This document shows, one piece after another, positions 41,278 to 57,800 of a DNA stretch of 64,000 bases (position 1 is its first letter; every line of letters begins with the position of its first letter). The stretch lies in contig JAALGY010000030.1 in the NCBI GenBank assembly GCA_032358165.1, positions 806,001 to 870,000 of the forward strand. The letters run 5' to 3'. A program made the translations under genes and the position numbers. Source of the DNA: Diplosphaera chodatii. Its lineage: Eukaryota > Chlorophyta > Trebouxiophyceae > Prasiolales > Stichococcaceae. The notes beneath the pieces were generated by a model. It did not search any database and was not told the origin of the DNA. It worked only from the letters and a program-made list of their open reading frames with translations.

Positions 41278-42471
41278 CCAGAGGGGTAATCGTTTGGCTG
41301 GACCCTGTCAGCCCACCAAACACAGGACACGAACATGCGCAGAAGTCACAAATCGGGCAGTGCTGCAGGCGTGAACCTGTTTCTGGGATTGTTTGCTGCC
41401 GCTGGCATCGCTGGGTGCTGACTGAGGCGTCTGGGGTCTCTCTGCCTCCCGCTGTTGCTCTGCGTAGTCTCACCAGCAAGTCAGAGAATTTCTTACAGGT
41501 CTCTGCGATAACTCATAAGGAGTCAATAGCAGTGAATGAACCACGAGAAGTGCAGATGGTGACAAGGCCTCACGCTCAGCATGAACCAAGACATGCCGCC
41601 TGCGATGGCTGTGTCGCAGCCTGCACAGCGCTCCAACATAGCATGTGACCACAGCGACAGTCTGCTGTGTGTGCGCAGATGTTTCGATTGCATGAAAAGG
41701 GTGACTCACTGACCTGGGTGCTGTGGCTTGCGGCAAAGGCGCATGTGCATGCTCGCCACGCTGTGGCCACTGACAATAGCTGATGCGTCCACAACGTCTC
41801 GCAGAAGATCTCAAAACTGAGTGGCTGTGACATTGCATCGGCAACGTTGAGGCACGCATGCTGCACCTAACAGGCAGCGGCGAATGGCTTGGGACTCGCC
41901 ACTGCTGGAAAGTGCTGTGTACGACCGTCTTGATTGTCCTTGATGCGATCTGGACCAAACAATTTCAATCACCAATGACAGCGCACGACTTGTGAACAGC
42001 ATCAACAGCAGAGACGTGTTCCGGTGCACGTGCTTGCGCGGCAGCAGGATGCAGAGCTTTCAACAAGACTCCCACACTCCATGATGATGCTGCTAGCACA
42101 CTTTCCTGCACCATCACGCTGCATAGTTATAAAGGTAGGCTGCGTGACGACCATATGATCGTCTCAGATGCTGTGGAGTGTTGAGTACGCATGTAATTTT
42201 ATACACAGGTCTTGTGGAAGGCACAAAATGGTCATACATGGACGACAGCACCATGAAGGTGTATCCATGGAACTTCAGGTTGAACCTAGCCTATTCCTTG
42301 AGACCAATCCTCAGATGCGATGAGGCCACCAGGTGACCATCGAATCATCATCCTGCATCCTATTGCAATGGCCCTCAGGGTTCAATATACAGCAGCAGGT
42401 GCGGAAGAGCTGGGCTCTAACAGAGGATGCGCCCGTGACTTGAGCCAGCATGCGGCACTTGCGGCAGCACG
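41278..42471. other. Intergenic region with an unexplained short open stretch
   Basis: About 1.2 kb between two minus-strand genes. It should include the promoter and perhaps a 5' exon of the protease gene, and the 3' UTR of IF-2. A plus-strand stretch after an acceptor-like tacacag at about 42203-42209 reads GTKWSYMDDSTMKVYPWN and stops near 42322. It looks like the end of a protein, but no partner exons or family were recognised. Confidence 0.35.
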
Positions 42472-45400
42472 TCAGCCTGTGGCCGCTTGCTGCTGTACGA
42501 CCTCGTGCGACTGTGCGGCACGCGTCTCAATGGTGAAGCACTTGATAACATCGCCAGCCTGCAACACAAGGGATGACAGCGCTCATGACACCGCATGGGC
42601 ATCATGACCATCTGGGGTGGTGCCACATCATTGCGGTTGCAGCGGCTGCTGGCCAGCGTGACACGATTGCAGGCTGAAAGGACATTCGGCAGCCACCTGG
42701 CAACCATCCCAGCCGTCCAGCAGCAAGCCGCACTCCGTGCCCTTGCCAACCGTGTCGACCGCCTGCTTTGCCCGCTTCAAGGAAGCCGCCCGGCCCTCGT
42801 GAACCGTCTGCACAAACACCAACACATGTCGTCATGTCACAACTGCAAGGCGCTGGCTGCTGAGACGTTGCTATCCAGGACAAAGAGGGGTCCAGCCTGC
42901 TGGTGAGCACCTCGCCGTCGCGCAGCACGCGGAACTGCATGGCGGCCTTGAGGGCGCCCTCCGACACGCGGCAGCCAGCCACCGCACCGCCAGACTCCCC
43001 CTTGCTGCCCTTGAACGTGAACACCTGCAACCAACAGCCTCTGCTCAGACGCTCTGCAGACAGACAGCTGTGCACACTGTGAGGTTCCCACTCCCTGCTC
43101 TCGCGACAGCTGGGTCTGTACAGGTGCAAAAGGTGCTGTGTCATCCCAAGTTGTGGCAGTGCCCAACATGATGCCGCACCTGCAGCACGCTGGCTTCTCC
43201 CAGGACCACCTCCTGGTCCACCTGCGCTGCGTTGCCTGCCATCAAGTCGCCCACCTGAGTGGGAGGAATCAACAATCGCTTGCTGGCAGCCAGGAGCGGT
43301 GGCCTGAAGTACGTCTGACATTTGACCGGCATGCATGCTGTACTGCTCCCAGCTTTGCGGCCTGAGGCAGCACATGGAGGTGAACTGCACCTCCTCAAGC
43401 AGGCGGTAGATGATGCGCTGTGTGCAGATCTGAACGCCCTGCCGCTTCGCGTCCGCCTCGACGGCAGGTGGCGGCTGCCGCACGTTGAACGCCAGAATCG
43501 TGGCGCCGGATGCCGCGGCCAGGGCGACGTCCGAGGCACTGACGGGGCCGACCCCCGAAAACAGCAGCTTCACACGCACCTGTGGACGAAAAATGCCAAA
43601 TCAACTGCTCTGCCAATGCACGTGGGACGAGTGACAGCACACATATCCCAGCTGCTCGTTGAATGGGCAACCATGCCCCACCTTGTCGCTGGAGAGGCGT
43701 GCCACTGCTTCGCACACAGCCTCCACAGAGCCCTGTACGTCGGCCTTGACCACGATGAGCAGCTGCCGCTGGTCTGTTTCGTCGTCCCCTGCCTCCTGCA
43801 GCCGTAAGATGGCCTCCGCACTGAGCCAAATCCTCCCGATCTCACATCAGCAAACGGCAAGCAACAGCAGCATAGCGACGCACACTGTCACAGCCGATGT
43901 GTGTGTTGCTAGATGGTGCAGCAGTGCGCACCCCATCAGCATCCACCGCAGCATCTGTCGCAAGCTCGTCGACCCGGGCGGCGGCGGCGCGTGCAAGACG
44001 ATACTCCTCTGACCGCAACGTGCGCGCCCTGCTGACCCGCTGCGCCCGCTCCTCCGTCGCCACCGCCTGCCCAGCCACAACAGGTGCTTGTGCAGCTCAG
44101 GCGCAGTCCTCAATATACATGACATTGCACCGCAAGATGCCTCAGGCTTTTCTCGCCCACCATGAGGGTGTCCCCCGCCTGCGGCATGCCGCGCAGCCCG
44201 ATGATCTCAGCCGGCTGCCCGGGCAGCACCTCCTTGAGCTGGCCGCCGTGCGGAGCCCGCAGCGCGCGCACCTGCCGCGCAGGGCCAGCGGCGGGTCAGG
44301 GCACCAGACATGAGCCTGTAAACAGTGCAACTGGTGTTGGACCCCTGTTGCACAGCAGTAAGTACAGATTTGCCCACCTTGCCCCACTCGTTGCCGACGA
44401 CAATGGGCTGGCCCGCCCGCAGGGTGCCGCGCTTGGCCACGATGGTGGCCACAGGGCCCTGCCCCTGGACCAGGCGTGCCTCCACGACCACCGCCTCCGC
44501 ATCGCGGCTGCGGCTGGCCTTCAGCTCCATCATCTCCGCCTGTTGAGATATACAACCAGAGGGACATCGTGGCCACACGAGCATATGACCATGCAATATT
44601 CAAGGTGATAAAGCATGCGGAGCACCAAGGCTATCAAACCTGCCTGGCATGACACACAAGAAGGCGAAGCCCTTGACATATGCAGGTGGCGGGCAGGGGC
44701 GCACCTGCAGCAGGAGCGCCTCCTCCAGCTCCAGCAGCCCAGTGCCGGTGGGCGCCGAGGTGCGCACCAGCTGCACGCTGCCGCCGGCTGACTCCAGCTC
44801 CACCCCTTCGGCCTGCATTCGAAGAGCTCTGCCAGGTTGATGGCGGCACACCCGACACACTATACATCGTCAAGGATGTCGTAGACTCAAGCAATGCCGA
44901 CAGAAGGTTGATGCGGAGTCTGCGGCACATGGTCACACGGTCACAGTAGCTGCATGCAGCAAGCCACGTCTGCTCGTCTGCGCACCAGCAGCTGGGCCTC
45001 GACTTCAGCGGGGCGAGCATTGGGCAGGTCGCACTTCGTAAGCGCCACCACGATGGGGCACCCTGCGGCGCGTGCGTGCGCCAACGCCTCGCGCGTCTGC
45101 GGCATCACACCGTCCTCCGCCGCCACCACCAGCACCACCTGCACGGCGCAGATGTCAATGGCGCACCCTTCCACGTGCAAGCACCCAATGGTGAGTAGGG
45201 TCATATTCAGGTTGTGAAACCACCTGGGACAACCTGTGCTGTGTAAAGATATGTTGCTCTGTGATGAGGCTGGTTGCGGCTGTGGGCGGCGGAAGGGCGC
45301 ACCAGGTCGGTGATGGCGGCGCCGCGGGCGCGCATGGAGGAGAAGGCGGCGTGCCCCGGGGTGTCCAGGAACGTCAGCGCCGCGTCGCTGCCCGGCATGC

Positions 45401-47178
45401 GCACCGTGAAGGCGCCCATGTGCTGCGCACAGCGGCAAGGTCACCACGGCGTCACGCCGGCAGATCCAGGCACACCAGGGTGCAATGGGGGGACACGCTG
45501 CAGGATGCAGCTGGTCTGCAGGGTCGCTGCTGAGCATGGCACCTGCGTGATGCCGCCCGCCTCCCCGGCGGCCACCGAGGTCTTGCGCAGCGCATCAAGC
45601 AGCGTGGTCTTGCCGTGGTCCACGTGCCCCATGACTGTGATCACTGCCGGCCGCTCCTGCGCATCCGAGTCCTGGCCTGCAGAGCCCGGTGCTGCAGATC
45701 AGGCAGATCAGGCCTGGCTGCCCTCATCGAAACATGTTTGCTGAACAGGTGACAGCAGCATCTGCATGTGTAATGTAACAGGACGTACGCCTGGCGTTGG
45801 TGGAGAAGACGACGATCTTGTCAAACTCCATGGCCGCGAGCTCCGCCGAGTCGGGGCGCACGATGTCCTCCGGCGAAGACGGCGCGTCGCCGAGCTCCAC
45901 CAGCACCTCCTCCAGCCGCGCCACAGGCACGCCTGCAAGTTGTAAATGACCATGATTGTAGGAGGGCGATGAGCATGGACTACCAACCACGAGTTGATCT
46001 GGGGTGGAGTGCGCAGCCACACGAGAAGCAGCAGGTGTCAATCGCTGGCGGTTCGTACCAAGCTTCTCCGCCAGCATCTTGACCGTCAGCTCCTCTGGCA
46101 GCTGCACCCGGATGTCCTGCGGGGGTGGCGGCCGCGGCCGCGGCGGCGGCGCACGCTTAGGCGGCGGGCGCTGCTCCTGTTCGAACCCAGCAGTGTGCTG
46201 CCTGCCATCTGCCCAGCCGTTGAGCCCGTTCAGCCCATGCTCATCGTCTGGGCCGCTGCGCCTGCCGTTTGTGCGCCAGCGGGACACGCCCCGATCTTCG
46301 TGTTCCCTCCACGCCTGCTGCGGCTGCTGCCAGCGGTCGCTGGTGCTGCCGCCAGGTGGGTACGACTGCCGGTAGGAAGGCTGCTGTGAGGTCAGCCCCG
46401 CCTCGAAAGGCTCCCGTCGTGGGAGGGGCCGCCGGCGGGGCGCCTGCCTCGCGCCCTCCCAGCGGCTGTTGCGAGGCGGACCGCCACGCGGGTCATAGGG
46501 AAGCGGACGCGCGGCCGCCTCATTTGTGCCATGATGAGCGGCCTGGTGACGGGGTGCATATCGGGCGCGCGGTGCACCGCCCCGCTCGGGCGGCACGAAT
46601 GGGCGGTAGTCCTTTGGCGTGCCGTCCGGCTGTGACTGCTGCCTTCGACTGACGTCTGCTGCGCTGCTGTCCTGCCGTTGCTGTAGAGCGCTGCGCAACG
46701 CGGCGCTGTTGACCCCTTGGATTGGCTGGGTGCCGGCAGCCTGCCGCTGCCACTCTGGCAGCGGGCCCGCACGTGGCTGGGCATCATGCCGCAGTCCACC
46801 CCCACTTGACGTTTCCGTTTCCGTCGGTGGCGCTTGCTGCCGGCCTGTTGTACCACACTAGGAGTGTCGCCACGAGGCCAGCCCCCTGGGTCAGCCATGT
46901 TGGCGTATGTAGCACACCATGCATGCAACAGTAGCTGATGTATCAATGCTACGAGCAACTGCAAAGAGATGCTGCGCACTGGAAGCATCGTAGACTTTGG
47001 GCCTGTGAAAGGGCCGGTCGCTCCAGCCCCGCTGTTGTGCTGCAGAGTTGTAGGTCCGCAACTGGCGGTAGCCGCCATACTCGGCATGCTCTAGGCTGCC
47101 GAGAGCCGCGACGCCGAGCTGGCGGAGCGAGATAAGAGCTCTGGCCACCTCTGATGGCATGTGGCTGATGAGCGCCAT
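42472..47178 (-). CDS. infB: Organellar (probably mitochondrial) translation initiation factor IF-2
   Basis: GTPase that brings initiator tRNA to the small ribosomal subunit. Exon 1 (46996-47178) encodes a 61-residue presequence-like region, [20 protein letters not shown] onward, Arg-rich and amphipathic. It splices in phase 0 to an exon starting at 46857. That exon encodes a long Pro/Arg/Gln-rich linker and the IF2-N motif [17 protein letters not shown] (about 46060-46110). G-domain motifs follow: G1 GHVDHGKTT (about 45608-45634), G2 GEAGGITQ (about 45542-45568), G3 DTPGHAAF (about 45340-45363), G4 TKCD (45034-45045) and G5 SAPTGTG (about 44735-44757). Domain II has [17 protein letters not shown], and the C-terminal part has [24 protein letters not shown] and GTECGL. 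The stop is at 42472-42474. G4 has Thr in place of the usual Asn. Mitochondrial targeting is inferred from the N-terminus; plastid is the alternative. Confidence 0.9.
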
Positions 47179-47656
47179 CCTGCGGCTTTAAACTGGCATG
47201 CACTTCCTCGACCTACGCTACCCAGATCAATGCATCGTGTTCAGCAGATCAAATGCGGTTGGCACTGTTGCCAATGTGGACACGCGATGCCGTCTCGTCA
47301 ACAACTACGTGCCAGAAGTGGCATGGCAACGTACACCGTGGGACTGGGGGCAGCAGCAGTGCCGCCAAATCTCTGTTGCTGACTGACAACAAGGGGGTAG
47401 GAAGTGGTTGTGCCCTCGCTCGCCCGTTGACTACAAGCACGCTACCCATGGAAACCGGGCCACGGTGCGTTACGTGTCTGCATGCCATACTCGTCCAAGC
47501 TGCTTGAGTACACTTTCATGTGTCAGTCACCGGCTCGACCTGCTGCGCGGTGGGCAAAGTCGTCAGGCACAGTCTCCTGCAAACACGAGGTGCAGCCGAC
47601 GCACGCTCTGTGGATTGCGCGGTTGTTGCAACTGGTGACACACACATGACCATCAG
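47179..47656. promoter_or_regulatory. Divergent promoter region of IF-2 and the SYP7-type SNARE
   Basis: 478 bp between opposite start codons. No exon was recognised. Both promoters must lie here, unless untranslated exons exist further out. Confidence 0.4.
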
Positions 47657-49189
47657 ATGAGTTTGGGAGACATCGTCAGCAGATCCGACGCCATCTTCAA
47701 GAAGTGAGCATGCTGGACGCATCAAAGGCTGGTCGATCCGTCGATCGGCGTCTGCATGCCGTGCGTGAAGCGCTTCAGCAGTAAGAGTTGCCGTGGTGAT
47801 TCGCATCCGTGTTGGACCAGGTACGAGAAATTTGTGGTCAAGGAGGGCCAGGCAGAAGGTGCAAGGGAGAAGGGACCTGACCCCTTCATGGACGAGTATG
47901 CTTTCATCCTGCAGCAGGCTGACGACCTGACACTGGTGATCAGCTGATAGGATGAAGTCTGACCGTGCATCCTTTGAGCTGACCACATGTCTGAGTTTGG
48001 AAACGCGGTGTGCGTAGCTCTGCAGAAAGCGCAAGCGAATGCTGAGCAGCAGAACCGAGCGCTGCGGGCGGCGGTCAATGCAGAGATCAGGTACTGATAG
48101 TCGTCACACCCTTTAGTCGGGTGCGCAAGACGCCCGATGAACACTCTCAAATGAGTCTCCCCCGTCCCGTGCATAGGAGGGGGAAGACAGCGCTGCTCGA
48201 GGGCAACTTGGACGCGCTGATCAAGCTGGTGACCAAGGGCAAGAAGCTGCTGCCTGAGGTTGTCCAGGACCGCAGACAGAAGGTACGCAGCCGCAGCATG
48301 GGACCGCTTGTGGCGTGGCGAACGCGACCAATGACCACTCCGGTGAAGCTCTGCAGGTGGAGAACCTGAGGTACCTCATCCAGCAGGTTCCCGATGGCAT
48401 GCATGGCGGCGGGCGGCTGTCGCCTGTCAAAAAGGTTGCTTGGTCCCTCAACATAGTGTGCAGATGTCACGATGCCGCGCATCTCATGTAGTGTCATCAG
48501 CGTGGCTGACAGTGCACATGCAGGGTTTTGTAGCGGCAGGCAGTGGGGGTGCGAAGCCGGTGTTGAACATCGAGGCTAGGTGGCATGGTGAGGGCTACTT
48601 CGACCAAACGGAAGAGTCGTCAAAGTTCCGGCAGGTGACTGCCTGTCAGCCCTGCAGCTACATCACGGTGTGTCCCCACTCGCCAGCCGCCCCAACAGCG
48701 TGACGCACGGGTGTCTGCAGGCGTGGGAGGTCAGCAAAGTCAAACAGGACAAGGCGCTCAACAACATTGAGCGTGGGCTTGGGACTCTGGGGGAACTCGC
48801 GACTGCAATGGGGGAGAACCTGGACCACCAGGACGTCTTGATCGATGCCGTCGGCGAGAGGGTGCGAGCCGTGTGTCCTTTTGCCGTCCAGGGGCATGGG
48901 CAGCACGCTCAGTTAGCTTCATACCTCGGCCTACAGGTGGATGATGTCACGAAGCAGCTGAAGACCAACAACATGAAGATTCACGGCTTGGTGACTCAGG
49001 TGTGTGCGTCTGCCAGACTTGCTCACAACCGCGTGTTATGTACGCAACCTCTCTTGTTGCAAAACGATCATGCGCGGTCTCGCCTGCCTGCAGATTCGGT
49101 CAACCAAGCACTTCTGCGTGGACGTCATACTGGTTGTCGTGCTGTTGTCGTTGACAGGCGTGATTGTACAGACAATTGTCAAAAAATGA
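47657..49189 (+). CDS. SYP71: SYP7-type Qc-SNARE (syntaxin of plants 71 family)
   Basis: Tail-anchored SNARE for membrane fusion at the ER/plasma membrane. SYP7 is a Qc class otherwise typical of plants and green algae. Exon 1 (47657-47703) encodes MSLGDIVSRSDAIFKK and splices through a split Lys codon to exon 2 at 47821 (YEKFVVKEG), matching the family's KKYDKY start. Next are AQANAEQQNRALRAAVNAEIR (48026-48089), LLEGNLDALIKLVTKGKKLL (about 48195-48255) and VENLRYLIQQVPDG. The FDQTEESSKFRQ motif (about 48598-48634) precedes the SNARE helix, as in SYP71. The SNARE helix is ALNNIERGLGTLGELATAMG...DHQDVLIDAVGE (about 48752-48860), continuing VDDVTKQLKTNNMKIHGL. The C-terminal anchor is FCVDVILVVVLLSLTGVIVQ. 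The stop is at 49187-49189. Assignment to the family is firm; which of the SYP71-73 paralogues is not meaningful in an alga. Confidence 0.88.
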
Positions 49190-49258
49190 TGGTGTTGCGC
49201 TGATCTAATGGTTGAAGTCAGACTCCAGTTTGCGGTCTGCTGGTCAAGGGGTGTGCAG

Positions 49259-52554
<3,296 letters not shown>

Positions 52555-52795
52555 CTTTTCCAGATCACGATATATGTCGCGACTAGCGTTACTGCACTGT
52601 GCAGACTGCCAGCGTCTGCAGCGTGGCTACTTGATCGTGCCAGATCTCGCTAGCTCAGCCACGTCAGCGCCACGTCAAAGGTGCAAGGGAAGTGCCAAGG
52701 ATGTCCCCGAGGCGTTCTATACCCACTGCAATCGGTCAGAAGCCACACTTTGCCTCTGGCTACGGTCCCAATACATCTCTCAGAGGTGCAGCGCG

Positions 52796-54607
52796 ATGCC
52801 GCGCATCCGCAACGCATCTCATGCAGGCAGTTGGTATGATGGCAACGGTAGGTGCAGGTGTGTATATTGGTACCGTTTGAACACTGCAACGCCTGCGCAG
52901 ACTGTAACAGTCACTACGCTGCTACGTGCAGGTGACAGCCTCTCGAAGGCCATTGATCAGTGGCTGGAGGAGGCGGAAACCCCAGATGCGGCGCCTCTCC
53001 GTGCCATCATCGGCCCGTGAGATTGCTGCGATGACGCCCAGGACAAGCCTGCAGAGCTCACGACTGGCTGTGTCACGTTGACGGATTGCTGATGTGCGTC
53101 CAGGCATGCGGGTTACCGTTACTGCGGGCATGTCATGGCGTATGCGTACAAGCCCATCGACCCTTCCAGCGTGTGCGCGACCTTGTCGGCTCTGCTGGGT
53201 TCATATATAAATGTGCGACCTGCAAACGGTGTCTGCACATACATTGTTCGACTCCCTCATACCCTGCTCACAGGAAGAGGGTGTTCCTGCTGGGGCCCTC
53301 GCACCACATGTACACCCCAGACTGCGTGCTGTCGCAGGCAGCTTCGTACCAGACGCCCATTGGTGAGTGCTCTTGATGTCATCTCCACAAGTGCAACCCT
53401 CAATCGAGTCCGTGTGTCTAATCAGGCATTGCGCGCCTGGCTGCAGGCAGCATAGATATTGACGCTGGTGTGTACAGAGAGCTCACTGGCACCGGGATCT
53501 TCAGAACAATGAACATGCGAGCTGACGAGGTGAGCAAGCGTGCCTGAGTGGCGGCACTTCCAAAAACCTATGTGTGGCCTGCCAACTGAAGCGCGTGGAA
53601 AGCGGTGCCGTGCAGGCGGAGCACAGCCTGGAGCTGCACATGCCCTTCATTGCACACGTCTTCAGGCAAGTGTGCAGCCTAGAGTACAGCGCATTGCTCC
53701 CCCCATGCACGATGTAGAGTTTGGGTGAACGTTGTGCACGCAGATCGGCATTGTTTGATCCGGCTATACACGCTGTAGGTCTCGGCCGATCTCGCTGGTG
53801 CCGATCATGGTGGGCGCGCTCACGCCTGCAAGGTGCGCGCAGGCGTCTCAGCCGTGACAGGGCCTGTGAGTCGTGAGACACGTTCCTATCGAACTGTGTG
53901 CCTCTGCAGGGAGGCTGAGTACGGCAGGGCACTGGCGCCATACCTGGAGGACCCATCAAATTTGTTCATCATCTCCTCCGACTTCTGCCATTGGGGGGAC
54001 CGCTTCAGTTTCACCTTTTACGATGAGCACCATGTGAGGCGCCCCGGGCCCTGCACAGCATGCCTCAACGTGTGTGCGCACAGTGCCAGGCACCCCAGGC
54101 ATGTCGTCAGAGGGGTGCAGTGGGAATGCCTGCGATGCCCGCTTGCTGACTGGTTAGCCTATGCAGGGGCCGATCCACAAGTCCATCGAGTGGCTGGATC
54201 ATGCAGGCATGGACATCATCGAGTCGGTGAGCTTGCGACGCTGCTTTCTACCGCGGCGCATGATGATGGTGACCGTGAACCAGATGCTTATGGGGTGGTT
54301 ATGCGCAACATGCAGGGGAACCCCGATAATTTCACGCGGTACCTCCAGCAGTTTGGCAACACCATTTGTGGCCGGCATCCCATTGGCGTGCTCCTGCAGG
54401 TACAGTCCGCATGTGCTGCGGGTTCCTCTTCAACCTGATGCCCGCTGTGCGCTGGTGTCCACTCAGCACCAGATGCTGGCGCAGGCTTTGCGGCACAGTA
54501 GGATGCGCCACAACATCAAATTCACCAAGTATGACCAGTCCAGCCGATGCACATCAGTCACGGATTCCAGCGTCAGCTATGCTGCTGCAGTTGTCACGGC
54601 AGCTTGA
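52796..54607 (+). CDS. MEMO1: MEMO1-family protein
   Basis: Homologue of human MEMO1 (UPF0103/AmmeMemoRadiSam B), a cytosolic protein related to non-haem iron dioxygenases, with a role in redox and cytoskeletal signalling in animals. Exon 1 (52796-52847) encodes MPRIRNASHAGSWYDGN and splices to exon 2 (52931-53016: DSLSKAIDQWLEEAE, RAIIGP), then exon 3 from 53104 (HAGYRYCGHVMAYAYKPIDP). Further exons give RVFLLGPSHHMYTPDC, SIDIDAGVYRELTGTGIF, EHSLELHMPFIAHVF, SLVPIMVGAL, YGRALAPYLEDPSNLFIISS followed by DFCHWGDRFSFT, KSIEWLDHAGMDIIES, DNFTRYLQQFGNTICGRHPI and IKFTKYDQSS. The stop is at 54605-54607. The conserved metal-site residues expected in the family (HAGY, PSHH and ICGRHP regions) are all present. 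It is head to head with the GluRS gene, 241 bp apart, and convergent with COG4. Confidence 0.9.
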
Positions 54608-54723
54608 TCTGCAGTCACCACGTGTATTGGGACTGTATGTGTATGTACACATCGTTGTATCAGAAGGGAGAAAGCACTACCGTATCATGTGTCATGAGGT
54701 CGGTGACGGGTGGCGCGGCATTC

Positions 54724-54728
54724 TGTAA
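54724..54728 (+). promoter_or_regulatory. Candidate poly(A) signal TGTAA of the MEMO1-family gene
   Basis: TGTAA about 117 nt after the stop codon, in the 212-bp gap before the convergent COG4 stop. Confidence 0.45.
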
Positions 54729-54819
54729 TATTGTGACTCAGGAACGGTGTTACGGTGGAGAGTGCAAACCACAGCAGGCCAACCGAAGCTTCCAAGGGTC
54801 TCACGCAGAGTGAAGCATG

Positions 54820-57800
54820 TCATAATGTCAGAGCGTTGATATCGTCTGGTGCGAAATCCGTGCGCTGTCGCAACACATGACGCACATCATCCACGCTGAG
54901 GCGCCACCCCATTGGCCCGCCAGCCTCGCCCCAATACTCCTTCGCCTCATCGATCGACTCCAGGCTGAGCAGGGTCGCTTTCTGCATTGATAACGGCACA
55001 CATTCATGCGCAGTGGTTACCTCTTGGTGTAGGCTCACAGGGCCGCTCGAACGAGTGCATGCCAGATGTTAAACCCAACTCAGGAGCTACAACCCCCACC
55101 TGCGTCAGCTCGGCGAACTTATCTCGCACGGGCCGCTGTGTGAGCTCTCCAGCATATGCGACCAGCGCCCTGATGTCGCGATCCAGCTGCAAGCCGCCAA
55201 GCTGGCTGAAGCGCTTCACAGCCAATATGGCGTCAACCCCTGTGCAGGATGTGACTCCGACGCTCAGTCACCAGCAGTGGTATCAGGGAGGCCAACAACT
55301 CGACAGTGTGCACGCACAGATATGTCGAGAGTCAGGGTGTGGTATTGGGCGCGCACGCTTGGCAACGCCCGTGAGCACCAGCGACACCAGGGCGTCGTAG
55401 TTCTTGGGCGTCAGCAGCTGCTGCAACCGCGACATCGCCGCGTCCAGCGCCGCGGCCAGGCCCTGCACCCACGCTTCGCTGCTGTCCTCGCCGCTGAGGT
55501 CCGACGCCTCGTAGCTGATGGGGCCCAGCGCATCCAGCGTCGGCCTGCCATGAGGTCGAAACCTGGATGGCGTGCTGACAGGCGAGCATTCTAGCAAGCT
55601 CAGCAGTTGAATGACGAAGGGCAGGGTGCTGATGCCGCCGCACCGTAACCGCGTCGCAACGGCGCTGGCCACAGCTGCCAGGGCCCAGGCGGCAAGCGCC
55701 CCAAAGTCTGCCGACGTCTTTGCCAAGTCCGCGAGCACGGAGCGCACTTGCTCGCGCTCCCCCGCGCCGCCGAAGACCTGCGTGGCGCCCTCCTCCAGCT
55801 CGCCGCGCAGCTTGAGGACGTACCTGCACACGTCCTGCAGGCCCTGACAGCTGAACAAGCATGTGTGCTCGGCCATCATGCACTGCTGTTGTGCGCTCCC
55901 ATACTCCCGTGTTTTAAGTGTGCGAAGGAGATGACTGACCATGAGCTGACTTCAGCATCGTTGATGTATGCTGCATGCGTGGCTGCTGCGCTGGTGCCAG
56001 GCGTGGCTGCATCGTCCGCACTGGACGTGTCACCTTGCAGCAACTTCTGCGACACATTCTGCAGGGCAGCAGGAAACATTGCATCGATGACCCGTCTGTG
56101 TACGCGGCAATTTGTTGTGCAGCATCCTCAGCTCTGCCACCACATCTCCGAAGCGTGCAGTGCGACACCTCCAACTTGGAGCGGAGGCACGGGCTGACGG
56201 CTGAGCCGAGGAGTGCGTTGGCCTGGCCCAGGACCGCGCACACGCCAGCTGCGGAGGCCGTCCCGAGAGCCCGCCGCCCGCAGCGCGCCAGCACGAAGAA
56301 GACATCGTCCACCTGCAGCGATGGAGTGCATGCTGAAATGCGCTGCACCTTGAAATGCCGATTGAAAGGTTCCACAGCGGGTGTCCAGCAATACTATGTC
56401 GACAGTCGACACAACCAATGCACTCACCATGCTGGTGGTGAGGCTGCCGGGCGAGTGCTCCCTGATGGAGATCGCCGTCTGCACGTCCCTCTCCATTACG
56501 AACTCCTCCATGGCTACGTAGTAATTCAGCAGCTCCCGGACCGCCACATTGAAGCTGCCAGCCCTGCGAACAGCGTCAGACAAAGATCCAGCATCCACTT
56601 GTCGATGTGCAGATTGATTGGCCGGTATGAGAAGGTCGCCGTTTCCTCATAGCATCGATGGACCCGCCTGAAGTCGTTGTGGCGGGCGGCAGGCAGCGGC
56701 GCGGGGGCCATGGCCTCTGTCATTCTGGCCAGCATGAACTGGTTGTACTCCTCTGCCCGCTGCGCCAGCAGCAGCATCTCTTCCAGGTAGCCCTCCACCT
56801 GCCCGCCGCAGGTGCAGCGACCGTCGGCAGCCAGCCAGATCGTGCCTGTGTCAAGCAACAACCCTGGCGGGCTCGAGGCTGTGACGTTTGCGGCGCCTAC
56901 CTCGCGGGGGCTGGAAGCGGCGGCCTCTGGCAGCGAGCTGCCGCCCTTGTCCTGGTGGATGCTCTGCAGCAGCCTCGCCAGCTGGCGCACGCTGGAGTAC
57001 CGCTGCAATATCTTCGCACCAGCCGAGTCGCACTGCAGCAACACAGCAACATGCTCGACAGGTGGCGCCAGCTTCAAGGCCGCTGCCTGATGACACGGGA
57101 TGCATGCCATGTCAGATCGCCACCCGCACCTCGCCGTGCAGGCTGGTGATTACGGTCAGAAGGGCCTCAGAGCCGAAGGCTGTCCTCACGAAGCTTTCGT
57201 TCTCCTCGACTGCAACCGCAACATCCTGGAATAGCGCTGTGGCTGCCTCCACAAAGTCGTCCTGGCCGCCGTCGGGACCTGCGTTGCGCAGCAGGTGGGC
57301 TCATCAAGCTTGCCAACAAGTCAGCAACTCGATGCCAAGCAAACATCCGGACGTGAAGAAGGTGTGCACACGTACGTAGCAGCACAAAGGAGTGCTCACC
57401 GCCCTCGACAAGGATGTTGTAGCCCTCCTGAGCGCGCTCCGCCACAAGCCTGCAGAGGTACTGCTGGAACTGCTGCAGGCCCTCCTCCTGCATTTGCACA
57501 GCGCACACAGCCTTTGCTAAATTTGTGAATTATGAAATTTCAGACTCCAGGCAACTGACCTGCACTGCAGCAGGGGTGCCTGATCTGTTGGTTCCACGCC
57601 GGGCACACCTGCATTCTGAGCGGCCGGAATAGCCGCGTAAAGCGCATGACGTCCTCATGCTTGCGAGCAGCACTGGCCTCTGCCAGCTTCTGCCGCACTG
57701 TGCTGCCCAGCTTCTGCTTTGCCTCGAGCAATATCTGCATCGTGACATCGTAGCAAGGCATTGGTACCGTGCACTGCCCATCAGCAGTGTGTGGCATGCC

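Noticed and set aside
46392..47087. 231-codon minus-strand open frame over the IF-2 N-terminus
   Set aside because: The IF2-N motif and linker lie in a different frame that splices cleanly to a presequence exon ending at 46996.
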